From contig NW_020825326.1 of assembly GCF_003286085.1 (NCBI RefSeq), positions 2,749,464-2,813,463 on the forward strand: a stretch of 64,000 nucleotides of DNA. The letters are read 5' to 3'. Shown here one piece after another: positions 21,395 to 31,939 of this stretch; the first letter of the stretch is position 1, and the number at the start of each line of letters is the position of its first letter. Origin of the DNA: Drosophila persimilis. Lineage: Eukaryota > Arthropoda > Insecta > Diptera > Drosophilidae. Both the position numbers and the translations under genes were made by a program. The notes beneath the pieces were generated by a model. The model saw nothing but the letters and a program-made list of their open reading frames with translations, searched no databases and was not told where the DNA came from.

Positions 21395-21990
21395 CTATTT
21401 GAATCGTCCAATCTGGTTTTGTCTGTGCAATTCAACAAAGAGCTGTCGTTGCTTGTTTGTAGGTCTGGGTAAGTCGTGGTCACTACTGGTAGTGGGAGTG
21501 CATCTAATCGGTATTGGTGCTTGGTGGTGTTGATGGCGTAGCACACACGAAGTCTTCTGTTTGAATGGCAACTTCGGTGTGCTGAGCTTGGAGTTTTTTG
21601 AGCATTTTTCGCAACTGGGCTTGTATGTATTAAAGGCACCACAGCCATAGCAGAAAATTCCCCGTTCAGAAACACAATCTTGATATCTGTGTCCCGTCTT
21701 CCGACAATTCCAACAGATCAATGCAATTGCGTCTACTTCCATCTCCCTTTCACTCTCTGAATATTCTTGAGCCTCCACGTTCTGTTTCAGCTCCGATATG
21801 TCTCGACGAAATGGCATGGTTTTCGCATAACCATGCAAGGTTTTAACGTCCTCTAAGAAGATTTCGCGACTTCCATAAAATTCACTGAGCTCCTGTACCG
21901 TGGCGACTCAGGACTCCGGACTCAGGTTGTTCTTCAATACCCGAACCAACTTCCGAATGGTCCAGGGTACTTCCAACTGATCGGTCAAGC
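21395..21990 (-). pseudogene. gag: Ty3/gypsy Gag C-terminus with zinc knuckles
   Basis: The minus frame at 21,395-21,838 contains CWNCRKTGHRYQDC, a classic CCHC knuckle, then CYGCGAFNTYKPSCEKC, a second degenerate Cys-rich unit. Gag sequence continues in another frame to about 21,990, where it is cut by a CR1 fragment. It lies directly upstream of the protease. Confidence 0.7.
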
Positions 21991-22385
21991 TAGAGATGCA
22001 AAGATAAGGAATTGTTTTTGAACGGACTCAAGCATATCTTGATATTTTTGGTAATGGGGAGACCAGATACAACAACCATATTCCAAGATAGGCCGTACAA
22101 GAGAAACGTAGAGTAGTTTAGTGATATTCCTTCGGCCATCTTTTGATAAAGCCAAGGACTCCTTTGGCTTTATTCGAAATAGTGGATATATGAGAATTAA
22201 AACATAAGTTCGGAACGAAGATAATGCCTAAATCATTACTTTTGTACATTTGGAAATGTTAAGAGGATGCGCGTTAATAGTACACCAATTGTAGAGAGCG
22301 TCCAGATCCGATTGAAGAAATAACGGGGACACGGGATCGCTGTAGGAAAAACATCGTCAGACATCGTCAGCATACATACTAATTC
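21990..22385 (-). pseudogene. CR1 (third family) RT fragment
   Basis: The minus strand reads ...SMYADDV, LQSDLDALYNWC, LNISKCTKVM, and after frame breaks LLYVSLVRPILEYGCC.W and ESVQKQFLIFA. The wording is CR1 but differs from CR1-A and CR1-B, so I call it a third family. It is wedged between two unrelated LTR elements and truncated at both ends. Confidence 0.75.
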
Positions 22386-23540
22386 AATATGTGCTATTAA
22401 ACTGTCGTTTAAATTATTAAATGCTCCTATTGCTGGTTCATCTAGCTGTATTAATGTTTTTTTTTGGCGTTTGGCAATTGTGACATAATTTCGGACAAAT
22501 TTTCTGTAATACCCTGTTAGTCCTAAGAAGCTATGTAGCTCTCTGATATTTTTAGGAATTGAATAGTTTTGTATTGTAGAGATTTTGTCTGGATCTGTTT
22601 TAATGATATTATGGGAAACAATGTATTATGGGAACTTATGTATGGACTTCTCTAGGGAAATTTTCATATTAGCGTTTTGAAAAATCTGTATTGTATGAAT
22701 AAGATCTTTATAATGTTGTTCTATAGTTTTTTAAAATATTATGATATCGTCCATATATACGTGACATGTTTTCCCAACGTGTTCTCTAAATATATCGTTT
22801 CCCTTTGAAAATTTCTGGGAGCGTTCGTCAATCCCATAGGCATTCTCAAAAATTCATATTTACCGTTATTTGTGGAAAAAGATGTTTTTTTCAATATCTA
22901 AATCTCTCATTCAAATCTTATAGAAACCTGACTCTAAATCAATGGCCGAGAAAAACTTTGCCTTACGTAAATTGGCAAGAATTACTGAAGGATCTTGCAT
23001 AGGGTATCTATCGGGTATGGTGTTTTCATTAAGTTTCTTAAAGTCTATTACTAATCTATGTAAAGGAGTTGCATTCTCATTTACTCCCTTCTTTGGTACT
23101 ACTATGACCGGTGAATTATATGGGCTTTTACTAGTTCTGATTATTCCTACATCTAACATTTTAATTATTTCGTTATTAACGAAATCGTTAACCGAATAAG
23201 CGTATGGGTACTGTTTGCCATATACCGGTCTATCATGTTCAGTGTTAATCTCTCCTTTTATATCCTTTCTGAACGGTAACTGTAAATCTATTTTGGCATG
23301 GACTTCTTTGATCATAGCTATCATTTTCTCTCTGAGGTTTTCTAAATTATCTTCTTTGTATGTTATGGCGTTATACAATTTCATTTTTTTCGATTCAGAG
23401 ATTGCATATTTTTGTATGTCGGATATTTATACGACGGCGTTCAGGATATTTGAATCCCAAACTATTTATTCCTTTATTGACGGATATTTCTTCGTCGGCG
23501 TGCTCAGGATTTTTTGGTCCCAAGCTGTATAAGCTTCCTT
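22386..23540 (-). pseudogene. pol: Errantivirus reverse transcriptase, truncated
   Basis: Fingers and palm are readable: SPYNSPVIVVPKKG, RLVIDFKKLNENTIPDRYPM, AIDLESGFYKI, then, after frame breaks, VYMDDIIIF with the catalytic YMDD near 22,745, and SFLGLTGYYRKFV. The frame ends at DEPAIGAFNNLNDSLI, the start of the connection/RNase H. The CR1 fragment begins there. Stops after FYKI and before the YMDD box show it is inactive. Confidence 0.75.
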
Positions 23541-23546
23541 CTACCT

Positions 23547-24000
23547 TTACTGAATCACTTCTAATTTCTTTTTCTTCTTCAAAATATTTTTTATAATAAA
23601 TTCCTTCAATGGAAGGATGGTTTTTCCTTCTGTAAAAGTTAATTTGTTTAAAGAAAGAACACCATCATATATTAGTTTCTCTTCATTGTCTTTATAACTT
23701 AAAGTCCCCTTTCCTGTATCAATAACAGCTCTGATTTTCTTTAATAGGTTAAATCCTATTAGTAGATCATACTCTATTCTATCTATTTCGTAAAACACTT
23801 GTTTTGTATTACAAATAGTTATATTATAGAAATATTTAATTATCGAAAACCCATTTACTGTAGCAACTTTCTTATAAATTGATACTTCTTTTTTATTTTC
23901 GTAAATTTCCTTTTTTATATAACAGGAAGTTGCTCCCGTATCTATCAAAACTTTTAATTCTTTGTTTAGTTTTTTATCTATTCTTTTTAAGTGGGACAGA
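23547..24000 (-). pseudogene. pol: Errantivirus aspartic protease
   Basis: The frame opens MIDTGATSCYIKKEI with a DTG active site. It continues to DLLIGFNLLKKIRAVID and GTLSYKD, the conserved end of gypsy-type proteases. It lies between gag and RT in the expected order, but the frame does not continue into RT, so the polyprotein is broken near 23,550. Confidence 0.75.
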
Positions 24001-24145
24001 CCTACTTCGGGGGCTGATCTAAAAAATTTTCCTCTTCAATGTTATTTATCCGCATGGCTTTATTAGCCGATTGTTCCGGCGTTTCAATTGATTTTCGTTT
24101 TTGTGCTGGTTTTGCGTTAGATTGATTGTTCGGTACTACGTTTGC

Positions 24146-24683
24146 TCAAAATTGCTGAGCTATGTTATAGTTGTTATTATTTCTCTGATAATAACCATTA
24201 GTATTCTCCCGATAATATCTATTATTATTATTATTATTATTTCCCCTGTATTGAGTGCTGTTCTGTCGGTTCTGGATTTGTATTGATTCGTCTACATCCA
24301 TTGGTTCTGGGGCCTGATTTTGTTGTCTATTACCCAAGAAATAGGATTGTCCCCATGACATGTTATTCCTCTGAAAATCCCTTTTTTGGTCGAATGGTGA
24401 ACTATTAGTCCTATTAGTCCTTGGTTGTCGTTGGTTGAATCTTAATGTATTGTAATTATTATTCCCTGAATTTCTGGGGCCACTGAATTGGTAGGCAAAT
24501 TGGGCCCGAATGTTATTTGATTGCAATTGCTGTACCTTTGCCAAGGCATTCGGTAAATCTGGGGGATTCAATGAAAATAGGATTTCTGCAATGCCGCCGT
24601 TTATGCCAGTGACAAAAATGCGTAAGGCATTGTCTCTAATTTTCTTATTTGATTCTTTCGTGATTTCACTGTCTTTTCCGTGA
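24146..24683 (-). pseudogene. gag: Errantivirus Gag, C-terminal half
   Basis: The frame runs from the CR1-A insertion point to a stop at 24,146. It encodes a helical part (IAEILFSLNPPDLPNALAKV) and a long Asn/Gln/Arg-rich tail with a poly-Asn run made by TTA/ATT triplets at 24,221-24,242. There is no CCHC knuckle, as is usual for errantivirus Gag. The N-terminal half lies at 29,272-30,116 on the far side of CR1-A. The reading frame matches across the insertion. Confidence 0.75.
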
Positions 24684-24791
24684 GTCATTATTGTCTTATT
24701 TATTATTTATTTTATTTTATTTATTTATTTATTAAATTAACAATTATCTGTTAATAATGGTACTTAGTTACTAAAGGCGGAAAAAGATAAG

Positions 24792-27640
24792 TTAAAAGTT
24801 AGCTAAATTTAAATGATTATAAATATTGCATGCAATTAGTTTAAGAGACAGTTCAGGGGATAGGGTTTGACAGAGGGAGTTATAATTATGGCATAAAACC
24901 CTAAAAGGTTCATGATCAGCATAATTAGACCTACATATGGGTAGACGGATAGGCCTAAAAGTACGGGTAGGTCTAGATGGAACGGCCAAGTCAATCTGAC
25001 CCAAGAGAGTTTGGGAGTCAACAGTCCCAAGAAGGAGCTTGTGCACGAACATTACGCCATTGCATATTCTGCGATGGTGCAACGACGGCAGGTCAATAAG
25101 ATTTAGCCTAGACCGGTAGGGTGGCAAGATTCTACCTGAGTCCCAGTTAAAGTTCCGAAGGGCAAAAATTAAAAATTGCTTTTGCACGGATTCAATAACA
25201 GCCTGCTGTTTTTTATACTGCGGGCTCCACACACAAGAACAATACTCCAATATAGGACGTACTAACGAGATGTACAGTTGTTTCGTAACGTACGGGTCGT
25301 CAAACTCCTTGGACCAACGCTTGATGAACGCTAAAACACCCTTAGCTTTATTTACAGTTGCAGCTATATGGGTGTTAAAACACATCTTATGATCAAAAAG
25401 GACTCCGAGGTCATTTGAACTCGAAATTCGTTCAAGGACATGATTTCCTAGAACATATGGGACAAAATGAGGAGCGCGACGGTAAAATGTCATAAGTTTG
25501 CATTTGGAAAGGTTCAGAAAACGAAGATTAGTTGAACACCACAGTAGTAGTTCACTTAGATCAAGTTGAAGGCGTGTGTGCAAATACCAATCAGAGTAAG
25601 AAAGACAGATTTTGACATCATCAGCATACATTAGTGTAGTAGAGTATGTTATAACTTGAGGAAGGTCATTCACAAATAAAATGAACAGAAGCGGGCCCAG
25701 ATGACTTCCCTGTGGCACACCTGAAGTAACATTTACAGTATTTGACAACACGTTAGAAAACAAAACACGTTGAGTGCGGTTAGAGAGATAGGACAAAATC
25801 CAATCTAGAAGATTCGTTGGGAACCCTAATAAAGAGAGCTTGTGAATAAGCAGAGCATGGTTCACAGAATCGAATGCCTTGCTGAAGTCAGTAAAAACTA
25901 CATACATCCGTCTGCGAACCAATTTGAAAACCACGGTGGATTAGGTTAGAAAACTCAAGAAGGTTAGTCGATGTTGAACGATGACTGAAAAAACCGTGTT
26001 GCGACGGAGATATCAAGCTGCAACAAAGATGTTGCAGTTGCCGGGTGACCAGGAACTCAAGAAGCTTCGGGATGGCGGAAAGCTTTGCGATACCACGATA
26101 GTTTTCAATGTTTGATCTTGAACCTTTTTTGTGAAGCGGAATGATATAGGACTCATTCCAAATTACTGGGAGACAAGACTGTTCCAAGGAGAGGTTGAAG
26201 AGAAAGGTCAAGGGTTTGCAAAGGGACTGGGCACAGTGTTTTAAGATGCAACTTGGTACCTTATCTGGACCCGCAGAGAACGACATGTCCATAGATGACA
26301 AACCTTCCAGAACAACGCTTTCCTCGAAAAAGGGCAGAAAAATGCTGTTAGCTTGAGGTAGCTGGTACGGATACGGAGTGGATGCGTTGTAAATATGAGA
26401 CGAGTACGTTGTTTGGAAAAAGTTAGCGAATAAATTTGCAATACCAACAGCAGAAGCTTCTGTTTTGTTCTGGTAATGAAGGGACGGAGGAAAACCGTTT
26501 GACTTGCGCTTAGAGTTAACGAACGAATATAATTTTTTAGGATCACTACGAAAGTTTCTACTACATTGTGAAAGGTAATGATTATAACACTGACTATTGA
26601 CGGCAAGGAATAGAGAGCGAGCGGAGGAGTATAGAGCTAAGGCCAACGTGGAGCCCGACTTCTGGTACTTTTTATAGAGCCGGGATTTATTATTTTTTAA
26701 GTATGATAAATACTTGGAGAACCAAGGAGGCTTGGACGATACAGGTACAGTGATATCTGGAACAAACGTATTTAGGGCGGAGTAAATAGAACTATAAAAC
26801 GAGTTAACAGTTGCATCTATGTTCGGTAATGAATAAAGAAACGACCAATCAACACGCGAGAGGTGTAGATTTAAATCGATAAAGTTTGTTTTGCGAAAAC
26901 ACTTTATGTGACAAGGAGCCATGGAACTGTCAACACATCCAGATTGTGTACACTCCAGTGATATCAACAAAGTTGGATGGTAAGGATCTTCAGGGAGAGA
27001 TATTGGACTTGCTCTAGATACCGTAGCAAGAGAACCATCGTTAACAAAAACGAGGTCAAGAAGTCTGTCCCTCATGTTTTTAACGGCATTAATTTGGACA
27101 AGGGAACTATCCGTTAGCCCATTGATAAAGTCATTATGGCAATTGGGAAACAACAGGTTAGCGTTATCACAAGGCAGCCAAGAAAGAAATGGGAGGTTAA
27201 AGTCCCCCATGACAATAATTCGATCATGGCACCCTAATGCAGAAACAACAATATTAATTGCTGAGAGGTGGTGTAAGTAAAGCTCAGCATCAGACCTGGG
27301 AGGAATGTAAGAGCAGGTTAAATAGAAAAATGCCGAGCCAACACGAACTTCGACTGCAACAAATTCAATTCCATGGATGTTATTGAATGGGAATAACTCA
27401 GATGATAAAATAGATTTGACTGCAATCGGAACCCCACCTGCAAAAGATAGGCGGTCCATTCTATAAATAGTGTAACTATCAATGAAAATTTCATGATCAT
27501 TGATAGAAGAGTTAAGCCAGGTTTCGCGTAAACGCGATGGCATCGAAATCAAAAGACGCATAAGTATGAATTTGACGCAGTTTGCCCAACAAACTGCGAA
27601 CGTTCTGATAGTGAATAGAAAAATGGTACTTCAGTTTTTT
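24792..27640 (-). pseudogene. CR1-A ORF2 endonuclease-reverse transcriptase
   Basis: The endonuclease starts at about 27,630 (HYQNVRSLLGKL). A +1 shift near 27,530 precedes ETWL/INDHEIFID, then SYIPPRSD and VMGDFNLPFLSWLP. The RT follows: SYIIPLHKKGSR, GIAKLSAIPK, SQHGFFSHRST, then a 4-bp TATG duplication near 25,910 breaks the frame just before FTDFSKAFDSVNH. GVPQGSHLGPLLFILFVNDLP and catalytic LMYADDVKI (about 25,610-25,640) follow, then the CR1 C-terminal tail. Only the two small shifts stand between this and an open frame. It nicks DNA and reverse-transcribes its RNA in the intact family. Confidence 0.87.
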
Positions 27641-27796
27641 GGAGGAGCAGATTCGGTAATTCTGGGACTCGGGTTCGAATCTTTGTGAAGGAATTCATGC
27701 TTAATTGTATGCTCAGGCCATATTGACGGTTCTAGAGAACTGAATAGTAAAGAATCAGGGAGAATAATTTTAAAGGATGATATTTTGCGCTTATGT

Positions 27797-28681
27797 TTAT
27801 ATGTAACTATAAACAACTATATCATCAGGCGAAGCGTTAAGTTTAGAGGAAAGATGTGGCTTACCGTCCTGCGTTGTAGCCCCAGGAATAAGACGAGAAA
27901 CAAATATTGCTTTCCGAGGGACCACTGCTCTAAGTTGAAGTCCCGAGAGAGATCGAGATGGTGGAGCCACTCCTAAAAGAGATCTCGGTCCAAGGGCAGA
28001 GGAATTGGCAGCAATGGTTGTAGCAGGAATTGGAGCAGAAATTGGAGCAGGAATTGGAGCAGGAATTGGAGCAGGAATTGGAACAGGAATTGGAGCAGGA
28101 ATTGGAGCAGGAGTTGGCAAGACGTCGTCAGCAACCAGCACACCCGCACTAGGAGTACTCACCGCGACAGAAGTGACGGCCACATTGTTCGGTGTAAAGA
28201 ACTCCGGAGCCACCGTTGGCGGATTTACAGACATGACTACGTGGCATGACTACACGGAAATGCTGCCAATGGATTAAGGTGGGAGGCAGGCGTACCAATC
28301 GGATTAGATTGCAAGAGATTGGTATCATTATGCGGAATTTTCCGTCTAGGCGATTCGCTCAAGAGTTTGAGCCCAAGAAACTGTGATTCAAGGGCAAGAA
28401 AATTCTCGTTGAGAGCAACAAATTGTTTCCGGACATCCAGAAACCCAGTTCGAGTCTGTCTCATAAATGTGCGCATTTCGGCCTCAATCTCCCGACAAGC
28501 CAGACATGACCAAGACAGGCCCATGCGTTTCGAGATTAGATCATTCAGCCGGCCAAAATTTCCACCACCAGCACATTTTATGTGGGCAAAATTGTCGCAC
28601 AGCCAGCAGCTAAGAAATGAATCACCAATGATAACACCACCGAATTCACATTTCTTTGCACTACAAACGATTGCCATTATT
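27797..28681 (-). pseudogene. CR1-A ORF1, PHD-finger protein with Pro-rich repeat
   Basis: ATG at about 28,679 opens MAIVCSAKKCEFGG. The PHD-like finger has CWLCDNFAHIKC and WSCLACRE. A coiled segment follows (FMRQTRTGFLDVRKQF...LESQFLGLKLLSESPRRK). A short duplication of TAGTCATGCCACG near 28,235 shifts the frame. The C-terminal part carries eight IPAP/IPVP repeats, then SLLGVAPPSRS and AIFVSRLIPG, an RNP-like motif. Likely role: binding element RNA. The 22 or so codons upstream of the chosen ATG are hydrophobic and absent from CR1-B. Confidence 0.8.
28022..28116. repeat. 12-bp tandem repeat coding IPAP units
   Basis: GCAGGAATTGGA is repeated about eight times with few changes, coding Ile-Pro-Ala-Pro on the minus strand. 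The CR1-A copy at 7.4 kb lacks the array, so it is an expansion private to this copy or sublineage. Confidence 0.9.
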
Positions 28682-28773
28682 GACAGCAGTAGAATCACTG
28701 TGCACGAATAATAAAAGAGCGGAGTTAGATCGCAGGTAAAGTAGGAGAGCAGACAGCAGAGCGAGCCAGACAA

Positions 28774-29265
28774 TCAGCTGCAGCAGCAATAATTCAAAGC
28801 AGATGATCCAACGAAGTGCAGAAAACGAGCAGTAAACTCACCAAAGCAGAGACACAAAAGAAAAGTCCACAGAGAGGGAGAGTATAAGCAATCCAGAGAG
28901 AGTGAGAGCAACAATGCGAGCAGTCCCGTTTATGCTCACGAGAGAGTGTGGGCGATGCAAACGCTGATGCGCGAGAACAGTGCACACCGAAGAAGCGATA
29001 ACGAAAAGCAGACTGAGCAAAAAAAACAATAACAAATTGCCTGCACGAGTCCGATGCGTTACGATTGCAATATTGAATTTATATTAAACACTTGTTTACT
29101 AACAAAACACTGGTGGTTAACACAAAGTAGAATCAAATTAAAGAGATGCGATAATATATCAAAACAAAGTCACAACAATGTTGTATGATATTTAGGCAAA
29201 GGGCGGAGAATGCGGGAGCAAGAAAAAAACACAACCGGCTTAAGCAAGAGCTAGAAGCGAATGAG
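28774..29265 (-). promoter_or_regulatory. CR1-A 5' UTR (internal promoter region)
   Basis: About 490 bases upstream of ORF1, conserved with 8,050-8,525 although non-coding, as expected if it carries the internal promoter needed by full-length LINEs. It is rich in GAGAGTGAGAGCA and TCCAGAGAGAG motifs and ends ACAACCGGCTTAAGCAAGAG. No specific promoter element was identified. Confidence 0.5.
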
Positions 29266-29271
29266 GTCATT

Positions 29272-30116
29272 TTCTTGTTAACCTCGTTACAGAAATCTAT
29301 AATTGAAAGGTTCCCTTGTCGGAGAACGCTTAACTCCTGTTCTATTATGTAAATTGGTCTCTTGTCACTGTAAACAAAGTCAAGTCGTGAAAGTATGGCA
29401 TCAAAATTTAAAACTGTCCCGTGGTTGGTCAGTGCGTCATGTGCTGGTCCTGTTATTTTGTTTCTCAAAATTGTTAAGGTTATAGAATATTGCTTACTTC
29501 CTTTCTTATATAATTTCACTGCAGTTTCTGCAGCTTCCCTCTGTAGGCCGTCTAACCCGGGAATTGTAGTGACCAACATCGGTGCGTGGGTGAACTGTCT
29601 AGGTATAAAAACACAAGCCCGGCGATTTGATATAACTCTTTTTTATAAGCTGCGCGTCTGTCTCCCACAATCGCCATTTACAAAGTGCACTTACTCTATT
29701 ATCGATGTTTCTTTTCCGATATCTCACTATTGGTATTTCCCGCCGAGTGTATCGATGGTGCGGTAAATACCAATGCGCGCTGTATGCTATTTTAAATACT
29801 AGTTGAATGCCTCACTAATTATTACCTTGCTACACCTCTATCCTACTTATTGGTTTAATCCACCATTGAAAATTGGTAGGGATTCTATTACCTTTAATGT
29901 GGTGTCATCTTTTATTGTCTCGTCTATTGTTTCTGCCTGATAATCTGATACCTGATCGGATTTAGTTTCTATTTGTTGTTTCAAATTTACTATTTGCTCC
30001 TGTACTTGTGAAATTTGAAGTGCTATCAATTGTTTGACCAGATCTGCAGTGAGATCGGTCCTTGTCTGTGAGTTAATCATTTTTAGTTTTTCAAACTCTA
30101 AAGTTAGTTGATCCAC
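29272..30116 (-). pseudogene. gag: Errantivirus Gag, N-terminal half
   Basis: ATG at 30,116 opens MDQLTLEFEKLKM, with a coiled-coil stretch (LVKQLIALQISQVQEQIVNLKQQIE) and SLPIFNGG, the usual start of the capsid part. A solo LTR (29,542-29,834) interrupts it. Even without that insert two in-frame stop codons lie at the junction (near 29,840-29,855). The capsid continues RNKITGPAHDALTNHG and VYSDKR up to the CR1-A insertion point at 29,271. Confidence 0.75.
29542..29834 (-). repeat. Solo LTR inserted in errantivirus gag
   Basis: A 293-bp sequence with TGTAGG...CTACA ends, flanked by the 4-bp duplication CCTC (29,538-29,541 and 29,835-29,838). Its first roughly 100 bases match the LTR at 63,853-64,000, the 5' LTR of the Ty3 element at the window's end. 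It therefore arose from a relative of that element by LTR-LTR recombination. The shared part includes GTGTTTTTATA on the minus strand. TATAAAA appears only on the plus strand. Confidence 0.85.
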
Positions 30117-30663
30117 CTTAAATTTTTCTTATATGTTTGGTTTTATAATCTTGACCACCGCTGTGCTTAAACCTAATTGCACTTATATATTTATTACTAC
30201 AACTTTTGCTCACGAACTATCCGGTAGGGGTCGTCCTTCTTAGGGCCTTCCTTCTTAGTTTGGCTGACAGATCTTCGAACGGGTCTTCCTTCTTGATTTG
30301 GCTGACAGGTCTTCGAACGGGTCTTCCTTCTTAAATTTCTTTGTTGTTTAACTGGGTCTTCTGGGGGTCTTCCTTCTTTGGTTTAGCTGATAGTTTCACT
30401 TTCTTTGTGTTTTGTTTTGGTTGGTTTTGTTTAAAAACTTTGGTTTTTTTGTATTTTTGAATTGTGTTGATTAGCTTTTTTTGTATTTATTTTTGCACAC
30501 CCTAAGCTCCGGTTGGTTTCCTTTTTATCTTACTTTTTCTTATCTAATATCTCACAGTCACTACGCGTTTTTATATTTGAAGGATTTATTCCATTAATTA
30601 ATTGTCCTTCGGGTTTCGGCACGACGCAACACTTTTATTATTCGGTGCTTTTTATACAACGTC
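30117..30663 (-). repeat. Errantivirus 5' leader with C/T-rich repeats
   Basis: An untranslated leader between primer site and gag. On the plus strand a unit with GGGTCTTCCTTCTT, TTTGGCTGACAG and TCTTCGAAC recurs imperfectly between 30,225 and 30,395. Errantivirus leaders can hold regulatory repeats, as the Su(Hw) insulator does in gypsy, but I do not see the Su(Hw) core here. The function is unknown. Confidence 0.6.
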
Positions 30664-30681
30664 GCCCCACGTTGGGTGCCA
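30664..30681 (-). promoter_or_regulatory. Primer-binding site, tRNA-Lys
   Basis: Minus-strand TGGCACCCAACGTGGGGC matches the 3' end of tRNA-Lys (with CCA) at 17 of 18 positions. It directly follows the 5' LTR. It is the primer site for minus-strand DNA synthesis. Lys priming is typical of gypsy-group errantiviruses. Confidence 0.85.
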
Positions 30682-31127
30682 ATTAAATAACTGCGGTAGC
30701 GGATTGCGTTTTTAAAAAGTTTTTATTTTACTTCTAAGTTCACAGATATAGATTTAAGTAGAGGGTCACAAAGGGTTTGCGCGATCTTCATTTTTAGCTC
30801 GACTTTGCGGTGTCGCCTCTGGATCAAGACTGACTTGAGCTTTCTGATCTTTGCATCGTTGATCTCTTTCGGGAATAGTTTTTCTATAAACATTTCAATT
30901 GATTTCGCCGTCCCGAGTATTGGATTTCGTCATCCAAAGAGAGAACTGTAAAATGCCTAAAGTGCAGGATCTGCAGAAAGCCGGGAGTGAGAGGGCGGGA
31001 GCCCTTGAGATTGTTCATCTTAGAAATCAATTAGGCGGAGGCCCAAGATTGAAATTGTTTTCGTTTTGGAAAGCCAAAGATTGTTTACAACTCGTATAAG
31101 AGCTCAATAGAATTGGGTACGTTAACT
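30682..31127 (-). repeat. Errantivirus 5' LTR (putative)
   Basis: Bounded on one side by the primer site (LTR end ...AATT on the minus strand) and on the other by AGTTA at 31,123-31,127, the usual start of gypsy-type LTRs. At about 446 bp it is close to the gypsy LTR size. No 3' partner remains, so the outer boundary is inferred. Confidence 0.6.
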
Positions 31128-31939
31128 TGCATCTTTAAAGCGTACAGGAATTGCTTGTGGGGTAATCCCAATCATAAGTTCGGTTGTCGATAGATGCGGA
31201 GTTGCAGAAAGTTACATTGCTTGCGAAAGAGCAGAACGAAACAAACACGTGAACAATTGGATTGGTCAGCGTTACAGTACGGCTGGGAAGTTTACGGTCG
31301 AGGCATGGAACCTTTAATGTCGCTTCGACTCGCGTAAAATTTTGAATTCACATATAGCAGACGTTCAGAGGTTATCACTTACTTTTAATGTTAATCCTAG
31401 GGTCAGTAAAATAGTGGGGTTCCAAAGTATTATTCTAATATGACGAAATGCATGGGCATAGCCATCATGATCGAGACACCGAATGACTTCATCAGAAACG
31501 CAAACAGTATAACGGCACCGGTAATTGTCTTCTCCTTTAGCGTAACTGTTCGTATGCGGGCGGCGTAAGCGACTTAGCAATGACGAAAGTCTCTGAAGAG
31601 GGAATTGTCAACTTCACACATACATATTTATGTCACTGCACGCGTAGATATAAGCCCATCGACCGTTTTTCACTGGTGTAGGCCGAGCAAGGCTTGTATG
31701 TGTGTGGACCCACGCCGGTACACCCTGCGGTAAATACAGTGATGCTCACATGTATGCAGACGCCACGCCGAAAGAAGATTTGGGGGCGAAGACGGCTAAC
31801 ACATACTGTAGTCGATCGGTACAATGGATACTTATATGTGTGGCAAGGTGACGAGACTGTAGTGGGTACGGCTTGCGGCACTACGACCGGCGTTTCGTAC
31901 GGTATTACGTACGGCCAAACCTATGGTTAGGTTTTTAAA
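31128..31939. other. No recognisable gene
   Basis: Flank of the errantivirus 5' LTR. No protein domain is visible on either strand. TACGG/GTACGG and CACATGTATG motifs cluster at 31,690-31,930. The sequence may be the LTR or 3' region of the integrase-bearing scrap that follows. Confidence 0.4.

Larger units (their letters stand above)
18750..21990 (-). mobile_element. Osvaldo-like Ty3/gypsy element, internally deleted
   Basis: In minus-strand order: Gag zinc knuckles (21.4-21.8 kb), protease, reverse transcriptase with YLDD, RNase H end, integrase, then purine tract and probable LTR. The 5' part is replaced at about 21,990 by a CR1 fragment. Large pieces of RT are missing, so it is dead. The YLDD box and DSGASIS protease motif suit the Osvaldo/Ulysses group; that name is inferred. 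Confidence 0.7.
24690..29265 (-). mobile_element. Full-length CR1-A LINE, near intact
   Basis: A 4.6-kb CR1-clade element with 5' UTR, ORF1 (PHD finger), ORF2 (endonuclease plus RT) and a 3' end made of TAAA-type repeats (24,690-24,735). It sits in errantivirus gag, flanked by the 6-bp duplication GTCATT (24,684-24,689 and 29,266-29,271). Its 5' end agrees with the copy ending at 8,525. Damage is limited to a few small frameshifts, so it is one of the younger insertions. Confidence 0.88.
22386..31127 (-). mobile_element. Gypsy-lineage errantivirus, 3' truncated and twice interrupted
   Basis: Minus-strand order: 5' LTR (30,682-31,127), tRNA-Lys primer site, repeat-rich leader, gag, protease, RT to 22,386. 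The rest of pol, any env and the 3' LTR are missing. gag is interrupted by a full-length CR1-A and by a solo LTR, each with its own target duplication. The RT wording (VNDFVNNEI, SPYNSP..VVPKKG, LVIDFKKLNE.TIPDRYPM) and the Lys primer site place it with gypsy rather than 17.6/297. Confidence 0.75.

Noticed and set aside
29590-29640. TATAAAA near 29,606 as a host promoter
   Set aside because: The interval is a solo LTR with defined ends and target duplication, and the motif lies on the strand opposite to the LTR's orientation.
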